This document shows, piece by piece, positions 52,650-63,487 of a stretch of 64,000 nucleotides of DNA. A model generated the notes under the pieces. It was not told the DNA's origin, ran no database searches, and saw only the letters and a list, made by a program, of their open reading frames with translations. Source of the stretch: Zygaena filipendulae (Eukaryota; Arthropoda; Insecta; Lepidoptera; Zygaenidae); NCBI GenBank assembly GCA_907165275.2, contig OU015678.1:682001-746000 (forward strand), written 5' to 3'. Position 1 is the stretch's first letter. Each line of letters opens with the position of its first letter. A program made the position numbers and the translations under genes.

Positions 52650-53330
52650 AGGTGATTATGGCGATTTTTCCCCTAACCTCAGGTGAGATTATTCAAAATG
52701 CATAGGTAGTACTATAAGAGGTTATTCATTCGTATAATATAATTTTAAGAGAGCATACTTTAGTGAAGAAACGTTTCTTTTGGTTCTATCTATTAGTCAA
52801 AACCGCATGGAAATCCGTTCCAGTAGATAGTTTTCGAGTTTATCGCGGACAGACAGAGGAAACGACTTCAAGTTTATTTACAAATACTTCTAATTCTTCA
52901 GGGGGAAATATATCCCAACGCGCTTCAATGTGGGAGATCATTATTGCATCTAAAATTTTTAATTAGCTTCTCTTCTAACAATCGTCGTGTGTAAGTTAGA
53001 ACCCGTCAGAAATACGTCAAGAGCACATCACACACAAATCATTGCTCCATCACATAAGTGGGTCAGCAGAAGTGTTTATAAATAATCATTGTTTCAAAAA
53101 AACATGTGTTTTAATTTCAACTCCGGGCGAAGGGAGACGTGAACGCGATGGGGCTGCGCCTACGCACGTTACCGACACGGAACCTATAGCACAGATAATA
53201 TACCTAATAGTTATTTTCAATCGACCACGGCAAAGAAAATGTATTTCTTTCTTCGTTTTTATGGACTTTCGCATAAAATGCATTTAGCGAGTTTCAAGTA
53301 AATTAAGCAGATCAATGTATTTTCTATTAA
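52650..53330. other. No gene recognised
   Basis: Unique-looking sequence with scattered short frames, none with splice support or motifs. Confidence 0.35.
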
Positions 53331-53336
53331 AATGCT

Positions 53337-53390
53337 CCGTTGTACGGTTTGAAATTGCAAGCCACAGTACTTGCAATTTCCGTACAACGG
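53337..53390. repeat. Hairpin CCGTTGTACGG / CCGTACAACGG
   Basis: The two arms continue into AAATTGCAAG / CTTGCAATTT with an 8-base loop. The left arm has a 4-base bulge. Confidence 0.7.
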
Positions 53391-53592
53391 ACCGTACAAC
53401 TTTCTCGGAGCTCTTAGAGGAAAACCGAAGAAATCAGCTCGAAACATATCTTTTTGAGTACCTAGGTAGGTACTTAAAAAACGGTCACTGTGAAAATTTA
53501 TTGTCAAATGGTACGTTACAATACGAATATAGTTTGTATGTTTCTTACACCTCCACGCCTTAGCTACATACTAAACCATGATATTTTGTATA

Positions 53593-53615
53593 CCGTCAAA
53601 TATGCCAACTTTGCC
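53593..53615 (+). repeat. Left terminal inverted repeat of pogo-like element
   Basis: 23 bp, matching 59263-59285 inverted except position 5. A TTTGCCC word follows at 53628. Confidence 0.9.
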
Positions 53616-53848
53616 AATCAAGGTATCTTTGCCCAAAAACCACTTTTTAAGCAAATCTGCTAACAGACAAAAATATTTACGTTTTATGGCAACATTTTTT
53701 AGTTGGTTAGAAAATTGATTATATTTGTGGCAACACTGTGTATCGCTTACGTTCTCAAGTATATTCAGTATCCTGTCAGAACTTGTTAAATGCGGTGCGT
53801 ATTTTTGCGGGCAAATTTTAGCAATAAAGTGTTTGTGAATTGTTCTTC

Positions 53849-56800
53849 ATGGCGAAAACGCAGGTAAGTTTATTCAATTGTATGTTATAGAATAACAATT
53901 GTTAAGTGTTTTAATTTGAGTTTCATAGTTGAAGGCTTTCATTTTCAAAATATATGACTATGGGCAAAGTTACCTTAAACTTTTTAAACCCATGCATGCC
54001 AACATTGCCCTTTATTGAAAAGTACTTAGGGTTGTCACATTAAACATTTTATAACTGAGACTAGCTGTGCCCCGCGACTTCGTCCGCGTGGGTTTCGGAA
54101 TTCCCGCAGAAACTCCAAAGTAGCCTATTTTACTCTTAATAAAATCACCCAATTAGCAGTGAAAGTCCCGTCAAAATCGGTTCAATCGTTTCGGAGATTC
54201 ACCCGCGTGAGTTCATTGATGCTCCGCTCCTATTGGTCTTAGCGTGATGTTATTTAACCTGTAGCCTTCCTCGATGAATGAACTATCCAACAGAATTTTT
54301 TTTTAATTCTAACCAGTAATTCATTCAAAAAAAACAACGGAAGCTCTCGAAAAGAATATTTTTTCCCGTTTCTTGCAACATTTTTCATTGCTGCTCAGCT
54401 TCTATAAGTCGTAGCGTAATGTTATATAGCCTGTAGCCTTCCTAGATGAATGGATTATCCAACACATTTTTTTTTTAATTCTCACCAGTAATTCATTCAA
54501 AAAAAACAACGGAAGCTCTCGAAAAGAATATTTTTTTCCATTTTTTTTCCACATTTTTCATTGCTGCTATTTATATAATCATCCGAATTTTCATTTTATT
54601 GTTATTTTAAATTTCAGAAAAACCAACACAAGTCTCGAATTCGACAAAGAAAGTCAAGACGTGAAATAGGGTCCCGAGCTTATAAAAATTACTCTGAAGA
54701 TATGATGAAACTTGCATGCGAATCAGTTGCATCTAAACAAATATCTTCCAGAGATGCTGAAAAACAGTTTGGTATCCCACGACGTACTATTGTAAATAAA
54801 ATAAAAAAATTGCATTTAAATTCTGTTGGTCATCCTACGATTTTGACTAGTGAAGAAGAAACCAAAATTGTGAAAGTCTTGCAAGCTTCTAGCGATTTTG
54901 GTTCCCCGCTAACTAAACTCGATCTAAAACTATTGGTTTATGAATATTTGAGAAAAAACTCTCGCGAGCTTTCATTCAAGAATAAAATTCCGGGTGATGC
55001 GTGGGTGCAGGGCTTTTTGGCTAGACACGCAGATGAACTAAGTATAAGAACTACTCAAAATATTTCGAAATCGAGAGCTGAAAAGGGACCACAGGAATTA
55101 GCTAGCTATTTTGAGAATTTACGTATCACTTTAAAAGACGTTCCAGCAACAAATATAGTAAATCTTGACGAAACTAATCTGTCAGACGACCCCGGATCAT
55201 CAAAGTGTATTTTTAGACGTGGAGTGAGATATCCAGAAAGGATAGCCAATTCCACCAAAGGGAACATATCTCTTATGTTCACAGCGATTGCTAGCGGTCA
55301 ATGCTTGCCTTTATATGTTGTTTACAAAGCAACAAACTTATATTCAGAATGGATTACTGGTGGACCGCCTGGTACCAGATATAATTGTACCAAATCCGGA
55401 TGGTTTGATGGCGCTATGTTTGAAGATTATTTTGAAAAGATAATTCTACCATGGGCACAAAACACTCCAGGAGTGAAAGTTGTAATTTGCGATAACTTGT
55501 CCAGTCATTTAAGCGTGAAAGTGGTAGAGTTATGTGAACAAAGTAATATAAAATTTATCTTCATTCCTCCAAGATCAACCCACCTCACCCAGCCTCTTGA
55601 TGTCGCATTTTTTGCACCGTTAAAAAAAGCATGGCGACAAATCTTGTACCAATATAAACTCAAAAATCCAAACCAGACAGCACTGAACAAAAAACATTTC
55701 CCCAAACTGCTCGTAGAACTAACGGAAGCTATTCGGTTAAATGAAAATAAAAATATTAAAAGTGGTTTCAGAGCATCGGGAATAGTACCACTAAATCCAC
55801 AAGAAGTACTAAAAAAGATTCCAGAAATGCAAGAGGAAATACTGTACTATGGACTTGATCAAGCATTATTAGATTATTTAAAAGAAACAAGAGCACCGAA
55901 ACCCATGGAAGTTAAAAGAAATAAAAAAGTTAATTGTGAACCGGGAAAGTCAATTACAGTTACTGATATAAATACAACTTGTTTTAAGAAAGATATATTG
56001 AAAGGCAACTCGAAAAAGAAAATAAATAAAAACAATAATGAAAGTGCTTTATATTTAGATGATCAGATTGGTTTATTTACTAATACTACTAAAAGTAACA
56101 AAAACAATACGAATCGGGATCAAGATTTTGAAATTCAATGTCCAAACGAAACCATATTTTATTGCTTTGATGGAAAGAGACTGAAAACTCCCGAGACCCT
56201 TAAAAAGTATTGTATTGATATTATAAACTCTATCTTGTACCAACCTGTAGATGAAGTTACATATACGAATGATTTTCAGCTTGCCACCAGCAGCAGTACA
56301 TATCCGTTAATCTCTAAAAGTGGTAACTTACCCAATTATAAACTAGAACAACAAGCAGTTGTTAAAACGAGTAAAAATGCTACAAAAAAAGCTACACCCA
56401 AAGTAACTATACTCTCCAATATAATAATTAAGGCTGCAACGCAAACATCAGACGTTTCTTTATTGAGTGAAGTTTCTAAGACTGAAAATACGCCATTTAT
56501 AGCGGAGTGTGACCAAGATTTGCCAAAATGTCTGCAAGGAAAAGTCACCAAAATCGTGCAAAAAGAAAAGAAGGATACCTATAAAAATAGAACGAAAACT
56601 AATAGTAAAAACAAACAACAGAAAAATTCTAAAAGAGAAATAAGAACGCAAGAGCATGTTTCTATGAAACGTAAAAAGAAAAGATATATTTGTGATTCGA
56701 GTTCAACTTCTGCGGATTCTCTTGTTGAATTAGATACAGACAATTCAGACTATGAAACAATGTATAGCAATTACATATCCGAATGTCTAAAAGATCAGGA

Positions 56801-57164
56801 AGAAAAAGAAAATTTTGAACTTCCAGAGATTCCTTTTGGACTAACTGACATTGAGTATTTTGAAGATAAAGGAGAAATAAAAGAAGGCGACTGGGTTATA
56901 GCTCGATTTGCTACTAAAAAGAGCATAAAACATTTTGTTGGTAAAGTTTTAACAATTACAGATAAAAAACCCACAGTTAAATTTGTAAGAAAGGTAAAAC
57001 AATCTATATGTAACAAAGGAACAACGTTTACTTACCCAAACGTAGATGATATTTGCACCTTATACAACTTACAAGATGTTATTTCGATTTTGCCTGAGCC
57101 AACGATATCCAGACGTGGCCAACTTATATTTAGTGTCGATTTTAGTAGTCTAAACATACAATAA
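53849..57164 (+). CDS. Pogo/Tigger-like transposase, two exons
   Basis: Exon 1, 53849-53863 (MAKTQ), ends in CAG|GTAAGT. Exon 2 starts after TTTCAG at 54618 in the same phase: KNQHKSRIRQRKSRREIGSR..., about 853 residues in all. Numbered from the Met at 54702: psq-type HTH 1-40; CENP-B/Tc5-type HTH about 45-125; DDE_1 catalytic domain about 145-330 with D156 (NLDETN), D264 (ICDNLSSH) and D300 (LTQPLDV), 35 residues between the last two (DD35D). A Lys/Asn-rich linker of about 350 residues then leads to a C-terminal domain at about 715-820 (EGDWVIARFATK...FVGKVL...RRGQLIFSVDF) seen in jerky/tigger-like insect proteins. It would bind TIRs and cut and rejoin DNA in the nucleus. It could be domesticated, but flanking TIRs and TA argue for a transposon. 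Confidence 0.9.
54060..54240 (-). mobile_element. Helitron-like copy in transposase intron
   Basis: ctagctgtgccccgcgacttcgtccgcgtgg...'gaaagtcccgtcaaaatcgg'. Inserted in the intron, so it does not disturb coding. Confidence 0.65.
54240..54570 (+). repeat. Tandem duplication, about 172-bp period (transposase intron)
   Basis: cctgtagccttcct.gatgaatg at 54258 and 54430, both followed by 'cagtaattcattcaaaaaaa' and 'acaacggaagctctcgaaaa'. Confidence 0.75.
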
Positions 57165-57430
57165 AATAATGTTTTAGACAAACTTATTTTGGTGTAAAAA
57201 CAATTTAAGACTTAGGTATATCTCAAAAGAATAATTTAATTTATAATAAAACATATAATACCAAGGTACTTACTTACTCTATAATAAAAAGTTATTGTTA
57301 ATTTTAGAAAAAGATGTAAAAAAATAATATTACAGCACCCGCAGACTACAATTTTTTGTCGACTGATAGTGTAAAAGTATTCCGAAAGTGATGCATATTA
57401 AAATTGTAATCGGGCTGATATAATAGTCTT

Positions 57431-57815
57431 GTGGAAAACTCAGAAATAACTCTGCAAAACTTTTGGTAAGAATGAATAATTGTTGTTGAATTTTTACATT
57501 CTCTCATGAAGTCTGAAAAAGTTCTTATTAAGTCGGAAATTGTCTTCATTTGAGACTTTTGTTAAGATTTCGGACTCTTCCAAAAGAGTTATTCAGAGTT
57601 AATAAAATTTTCTGTACAAAAATTGTAGGTAGCCGCACAATTTTTCCACAGAAAGTTTTATTAACTCCGAAATCTTGGTAAAAGTCTGACTTCTTAAATG
57701 AAATAAAGAGATTTTCAGACTTAATAAGACTTTTTCAGATTTCGTAAGAGAATATAAAAATTTATTCTTATTAAAGGTTTTTCACAGTATTTCAGAGAAA
57801 TTTTTGTACTGCTGC
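57431..57815. repeat. Long imperfect foldback in 3' part of pogo-like element
   Basis: The arms mirror each other around about 57630: gtggaaaactcagaaata near the left end against ctgaaatactgtgaaaaacc on the reverse strand; 'gtctgaaaaagttcttatta' against 'ctgaaaaagtcttattaag'; and ttaataaaattttctgtaca against ttaataaaactttctgtgga. Roughly 180 bp per arm. Confidence 0.65.
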
Positions 57816-57871
57816 AGCATACATACAGTTTTAAAATTGCGTAACTGATATTGTAAGATCAGTGATACAGC

Positions 57872-58720
57872 GTTGATTGATTCCTAGGATACTATTTGAT
57901 GTGATATAGTTATCTGCTACCTGATTTTGATCTCGTTCCTGTAGTCTCTAGTCTTTAAGGAACAAAATATAAGATTTTTGTTTAGATTTTTGTCTTACAT
58001 AATAAGATAAAGTTGTTGATTGATTCCTAGGACACTATTTGATGTGATATAGTTATCTGCTACCTGATTTTGATCTTGTTCCCGTAGTCTCTAGTCTTTA
58101 AGGAACAAAATATAAGATTTTTGTTTACATTTTTGTCTTACATAATAAAATAAAGTTGTTGATTGATTCCTAGGACACTATTTGATGTGATATAGTTATC
58201 TGCTACCTGATTTTGATCTCGTTCCCGTAGTCTCTAGTCTTTAAGGAACAAAATATAAGATTTTTGTTTACATTTTTGTCTTACATAATAAAATAAAGTT
58301 GTTGATTGATTCCTAGGACACTATTTGAAGTGATATAATTATCTGCTACCTGATTTTGATCTCGTTCCCGTAGTCTCTAGCCTTTAAGGAACAAAATATA
58401 AGATTTTTGTTTAGATTTTTGTCTTACATAATAAGATAAAGTTGTTGATTGATTCCTAGGACACTATTTGAAGTGATATAATTATCTGCTACCTGATTTT
58501 GATCTCGTTCCCGTAGTCTCTAGCCTTTAAGGAACAAAATATAAGATTTTTGTTTAGATTTTTATCTTACATAATAAGATAAACTTGTTGATTGATTCCT
58601 AGGACACTATTTGTTGTGATATAGTTATCTGCTATCTGATTTTGATCTCGTTCTCGTAGTCTCTAGTCTTCAAGGAACAAAATATAAGATTTACATAATA
58701 AGATAAAGTTGTTGATTGGT
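57872..58720 (+). repeat. 143-bp tandem array, six units plus part
   Basis: Units begin gttgattgattcctagga at 57872, 58015, 58158, 58301, 58444 and 58587, exactly 143 apart. A seventh begins at 58711 after a deletion of about 19 bp in unit six. Each holds 'ttatctgctacctgattttg' and 'gtctctagtctttaaggaac'-like text with few changes. Non-coding. Confidence 0.93.
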
Positions 58721-59262
58721 TTTGCTGTTTATTTAAGTCATTATTATAGTTAATGGATCTGATTTCTTTTGTTTATGAAACATTTAATTTTATACTCATT
58801 GTTTGATTAAAATTTAATCAATTCATTAATAATGTCAATTTATTTAATCATTTTATTAGAAAGTGACAACCCTTAAAATTTAAAACCGCTTGATGACGCT
58901 TGTATGGAAAAGAACAATAATCACTAGGAAACATTGCCCACTAATTTTATAACGAAAACGTTGATCCTACAAACAAAATTTTGGAACCTAGGCCAAGATA
59001 ACATAAAATCCTAGACGTGGTGTTTATTAAGTTTTTAAATAAGTTATAATTGCGTTTATAATTGACGTGGGTAATGTTGGCTAGATGTCCAGATAACTTT
59101 GCCCGCTATCAAAATCGTAAAAAAATATGCTTAGATTTTAATTTGTTAGAAGTATAACATAGCAGATGCGTGCTTATGGTCATCTAGTTGTAGTAAATGC
59201 TTAAATTTAGGAGGGTTGCTATTTAAAAAAATTAAAATTTATGTGATTTAAACAAAAAAACG

Positions 59263-59285
59263 GGCAAAGTTGGCATATTTCACGG
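59263..59285 (-). repeat. Right terminal inverted repeat of pogo-like element
   Basis: ggcaaagttggcatatttca then cgg, followed by the TA duplication. Confidence 0.9.
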
Positions 59286-59290
59286 TACAC

Positions 59291-59372
59291 CTTGTACTAC
59301 CTTGTACCTGTACTACCTTTTTATCCACCTGTACTACCTTTTATCCACCTGTACTACCTTTTTATCCACCTG
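59291..59372 (+). repeat. (TGTACTACCTTTTTATCCACC)-type tandem repeat
   Basis: About 21-bp units. The array is interrupted by the MITE at 59373-59603 and continues to about 59650. Confidence 0.75.
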
Positions 59373-59606
59373 CGGAGCTAGGATGCGCAACATGATATGT
59401 TTGTCGAACGAAAGATAAAATTGTCGACACGACAAATACATATTTCTGGGCGTCAAGCAAAAAAGTGCAGTAGTGGCGTATTGAGTTAAGACTAGATTCG
59501 TTTAAACATTTTTTACCACTGGTAGACAAAACGATATATTATGTCGACGAGAATCGATAAAATGGCTCGATAAAATTTTATCATGTTGCGCATCCTAGCT
59601 CCGCTG
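59370..59606. mobile_element. Harbinger-like MITE with CTG duplication
   Basis: 231 bp (59373-59603) with perfect 25-bp inverted ends starting CGGAGCTAGGATGCGCAACA. The surrounding tandem unit predicts a single CTG, but CTG is present on both sides (59370-59372, 59604-59606). A 3-bp CWG duplication is typical of PIF/Harbinger. Confidence 0.8.
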
Positions 59607-59707
59607 TACTACCTTTTTATCCACCTGTATTATGTATTACCTTTTTATCTCGGAACTCCGTGAATCGCGGGAAGGTTTGGATGTAGTACCTAATTATTAT
59701 TATTATT

Positions 59708-59775
59708 TACTAGCTGTTCCCGCGGTTTCATCCGCGATAATTTCGGGATTCCCGCTGGAATTCCCGTACAAACTA
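59708..59775 (-). mobile_element. Helitron-like 3' fragment
   Basis: actagctgttcccgcggttt...'cgggattcccgctggaattc'. Confidence 0.6.
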
Positions 59776-59809
59776 TACGTATACCCCTTCCTATTCAATC
59801 CCTTTATTT

Positions 59810-60025
59810 GGAAATAGATAAGCAATAGTGTGTTAACCCACATTGGAGAAATTTTGAATAAATCGTGTTTTAAAATCATATCGTCATTTTGTTTCAGCGT
59901 TTTTTTATGTTGAAATGTTTTTTGGTATTTAAACAATGTAATAAAGTAAACACGCGTTAAAGCGTTTTGAATCAATAACTTAATATTGTGGGTTAACATG
60001 TTATTGCTTATCTGCATCCATTTAT
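59810..60025 (+). mobile_element. TGGAC-ended MITE, diverged
   Basis: tggaaatagataagcaatagtg to 'ttattgcttatctgcatcca'. Confidence 0.75.
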
Positions 60026-60135
60026 TGGTGAAAAACACATGGAAATCCGTTTCCGTCTTTGAGTTTATCACAAACAGACTGACAGATGCGGCGAAGGACG
60101 TTATTTTATAATATTATGTAAGGATTTATTTAAAA

Positions 60136-60445
60136 CTAGCTGTGCCCCGCGGTTTCACCCGCGCGAAAGGTTTCTATACAACAACTTTTTTTCCTGACAT
60201 TCGATTTCAATGAAACAAAGCCTATATGTAGCTCCAGGCTAAGCTTAATCTACCCGTGAAAACCGCATGACAATCTGTTCAGTAGATTCGGAGATTATCG
60301 CGAACAGACAGACAGAAAAGAATTTGAAAAACTTTTTTTTTTGTGCTTGGTTAGGTAGGTACTCCTCTTTTATCACCCCTCTCAATTTTAGGTAAAAATA
60401 TTCAATGTACAGAATCGAGGATTCTACTCTTTTAAGTATAGATTT
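60136..60445 (-). mobile_element. Helitron-like subfamily copy
   Basis: ctagctgtgccccgcggttt, 'aaacaaagcctatatgtagc', 'tatcgcgaacagacagacag', then 'cacccctctcaattttaggt'. Nearly the same as 62542-62830. Confidence 0.7.
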
Positions 60446-60449
60446 AAAT

Positions 60450-61260
60450 GTTTTGCTCCGACACACCACACTAGGTAGTACTAGGTAGTGCCTTTCGTGT
60501 ATCTTTATATTTTTTTTGTAGGTCTATCATTAATTTACGCGCAATATTATAACATATATTTGATTTCTCAGAATCTAACATTGTGTCGGTGGGAAGATGT
60601 TTATAGTACCTACCAGAGAGAAGGTAATCACTACGTACCTACCAAAAGTAGTGATTATCTTCTCTCTGGTACCTAGTTAAAATAAAAATCGAATTCCCTG
60701 CCAAAAAGTCCTAACGAAACTTTTTTGTTTTGTTACAGATAGCAAACATCGAGAGAAGAGAAGCAGTACTTAATTCAAATTCACAAATAAATATTTTATT
60801 AAAAATAAAATGGCCGGCTAGATAGTGTTCTGAACACCAGGGCCTAAATAAACTGACAGTGGCAGATTTAGATTTAGACAAGATGTCGCTGGTCGCACCT
60901 AGGCGGGTCCAATTGGACTGGGCACACAGCATACCATGGTAAGTGGTTCTTAGGACTCGGAAAATAGGTACCTACTTTGGAACTTATGAAGTATGAACAG
61001 AACGTGAACGTTGAAAGGGTTAATTTTTTTCATAAAGTTTACACCTTTCAGGGAAGGCAAAAGAATTTCAGTCTATACAGCCAAATCAGACGTTCTTTTT
61101 TGAAGTTATTTACATTGATATGTTGTATTTTACGTTTTACTGCTAACATCTGTAAGTAGATTTAGTCCAAGAATTACTTCGATAGTAAGTAACTTTGCTA
61201 AAATAACCCTAAAGCTGAACCTTCCCTAAATCTAATAAAAATCATTAAAGGTTAACGACC
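60450..61260. other. No gene recognised
   Basis: Contains a local inverted pair (ccagagagaaggtaatcact 60613 / gtgattatcttctctctggt 60652) and no supported exon. Confidence 0.4.
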
Positions 61261-61279
61261 GCTATGCAGACAACCGCAG

Positions 61280-61605
61280 TGAACTTCATGGCGCGCGACC
61301 AAAAAAAAATGTCCGCCGTCAGCTGAGTGTCGAACGGCCCATTGCTATGTTAACGTCAGTGAAAAACTAAAATCTGACATGGCTACGCGATCGATCTCGG
61401 CACTCTAGCGAAATTACGTGAAAAAACGTTTGAAAAATGCTGTTTGTTACGTAAAAACATATTAAAAGTGACACTGGACGATTTGTTTTGTGTGATAAAT
61501 TGGTTTTAGTTCAAAAAACATTGGTGGTAATATGTTTTCTGATTGATTTTCTCGCAGTGTCTAATTTTGTTCTGTCACACGCGTAGAAAAAAATCTCATT
61601 TGAAC
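61280..61605 (+). promoter_or_regulatory. Candidate promoter and 5'UTR exon with donor
   Basis: Unique sequence with CG-rich words (atggcgcgcgacc, gtccgccgtcagctg), an initiator-like TCAGT near 61356, then a stop-rich AT stretch ending TTTGAAC|GTAAGT (donor at 61606). Fits an untranslated first exon of a + strand gene lying to the right. Confidence 0.4.
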
Positions 61606-61609
61606 GTAA

Positions 61610-62540
61610 GTTTTAGCTGTTATTTATGCGCTTCCACGGTGTTTGGTATTTTTTAATATTCAATTGTATTTAAACATTGTGATTTACACCAAAAATATGC
61701 TAGGAAAATTCACATCAGCAATGTAAAAATCGATTTTAAGTGGGTGGGATTGAATGTGTAGACATGTATCTCTCTCGTTGTATAACCGACCTGCGTCGAG
61801 TTGTAATGCGATATAACAAAGACCGCATAGTGTCGTAGTGCACTAAATTCGGTCGGGTTACTATGTCCATCCCTTTCCTATGTCATGATTAAGCGAAAGA
61901 AAAAAATTAAGATTTTCTTGAGCGAATTAAAAAATAACAGTGAATTTTATGGTAAGTTAGATAATAACGGAAATTTTAAAAGACACAAACGAATAATTAT
62001 ATCAGTCGTATTTATGAAGATTGATTAACTTTGAAACCGGTTTCCAATATTATTCAACTTGAATCCAAAGGAGGGTCCCTGTCAATTTTCACTTAAGTAA
62101 GTGCTTGTGTGCCTGCTCAGTATAAAGTTTAAAGAACACCTGCATATTATTTATTAATATATTTTTGGCTACCATACTTTCATACTTTTTGCCTGCATAA
62201 TATGCATACAATACAAAGTTAAGTCAATATTGTTGGCCTATTAGTATAATTAATGATTTTTTAATTTTTTTCACACACATTTTAGTTACTTGTTTATTTA
62301 TTTGGGAAACAAACGGTACAACATAAGTAAAAGTATAACATAATATAAAAAGTTTCGTACACTTTAAAGTTTCCACACATAGGCAAAAGATATATAAAAA
62401 AAATATTAACACACTCGAAATTCCACGAGAGGTGGTACATGCAGTTCATTAAAGTTGTACAAATAGTAACTAGTAAATGATATAGATATTTAAATTTAGA
62501 TAAGATATAGGTACACACTTGCAGGTAGGTATATTAAAGA
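61610..62540. other. No gene recognised
   Basis: AT-rich; would be intron if the preceding exon is real. Confidence 0.35.
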
Positions 62541-62541
62541 A

Positions 62542-62830
62542 CTAGCTGTGCCCGGCGGTTTCACCCCCATGAAAGGATTTTATACAACAACTTTTTTCGC
62601 GACATCCGATTTCAATGAAACAAAGCCTATATGTAGCTCCAGGCTAAGCTTAATCTACCTGTGAAAACCGCATGACAATCGGTTCAGTAGATACAGAGAT
62701 TATCGCGAACAGACAGACAGAAAAGAATTTTATAGGCTTGGTTACTCTTCTTTTATCACCCCTCTCAATTTTAGGTAAAAATATTCATTGTACAGAATCG
62801 CGGATTCTACTCTTTTATTATAGTATAGAT
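62542..62830 (-). mobile_element. Helitron-like subfamily copy
   Basis: ctagctgtgcccggcggttt, 'gaaacaaagcctatatgtag', 'tatcgcgaacagacagacag', ending 'cttttattatagtatagatt'. Confidence 0.7.
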
Positions 62831-62936
62831 TAGTAAATTGATGTGGGTGTCAAAAGAAAATTGTGTGTTGTTATACAAAAACTGTAGTGTAAGCTGACTG
62901 AATGCATTCTCTACCAACCAACGTTCAGGAAAGTCC

Positions 62937-63035
62937 TAAAAGAGATTTTAATTGTTTACTCTGAGATGGGGATTGAACTCACTACACCTGGCATTCAGGC
63001 AGTTAGGTTCACTCACCGCTACACCATCAATTCGA
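62937..63035 (-). repeat. tRNA-like SINE head
   Basis: The - strand carries the A-box-like TGGTGTAGCGGTGAG (63012-63026) and the B-box-like GAGTTCAATCC (62970-62980), spaced as in a tRNA. No complete cloverleaf is evident, so a retroposon head is likelier than a working tRNA gene. Confidence 0.6.
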
Positions 63036-63239
63036 TGATGAGAAGTATATAAAATTTAAATTTTTTATTCGTTTTTAAACAAATGTCATATACTCATTCA
63101 GTATATTTTTTTTTGTGTTGAATGAATGTGCTACAGTTTTTATGATTACATTAATTAATGCATATTATTATGCACATTCTGTTTATAACTCGGGAGTGAC
63201 TAATTAGCTTGTTGCTGTCAAGGTTGTTATTATTATATT

Positions 63240-63484
63240 TGGACGTAGACAAGCAATAGTGTGTTAACCCACACTGGAGAAATTTTGAGTAAATCGTGTT
63301 TTAAAATTATAGCACCATTTTGTGTCAGCACTTTTTTATGTTCAACATTTTGTTACATACATATTTAAGCAATGTAGTAAGGTAAACACATAATTAAAAA
63401 CGTTCCCTAACTCTCAATAAATCGTTCTGAATCAATAACTTTAATTTTGTGGGTTAACATGTTATTGCTTATCTGCGTCCATTT
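63240..63484 (+). mobile_element. TGGAC-ended MITE, full-length
   Basis: ttggacgtagacaagcaatagtg to 'ttattgcttatctgcgtcca'; best preserved copy of the family. Confidence 0.82.
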
Positions 63485-63487
63485 ATT

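Larger units (their letters stand above)
53591..59287 (+). mobile_element. Pogo/Tigger-like DNA transposon, complete
   Basis: 5693 bp between TIRs that begin CCGTCAAATATGCC (53593) and, inverted, CCGTGAAATATGCC (ends 59285), with one mismatch in 23. TA is duplicated at 53591-53592 and 59286-59287, as for the Tc1/mariner superfamily. It encodes one spliced CENP-B/pogo-type transposase. The 3' half holds a long foldback and a 143-bp tandem array. Transposase frame, TIRs and TSD are all intact, so it could be an active or very recent copy. Confidence 0.93.

Noticed and set aside
54702..57164. Domesticated host gene (CENP-B/jerky-like)
   Set aside because: Intact TIRs and a TA duplication bracket it, and repeats lie inside the same unit, so a transposon is more likely; synteny would be needed to reopen this.
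57872..58720. CRISPR-like array
   Set aside because: The 143-bp units are contiguous without distinct spacers, and the context is a eukaryotic transposon.
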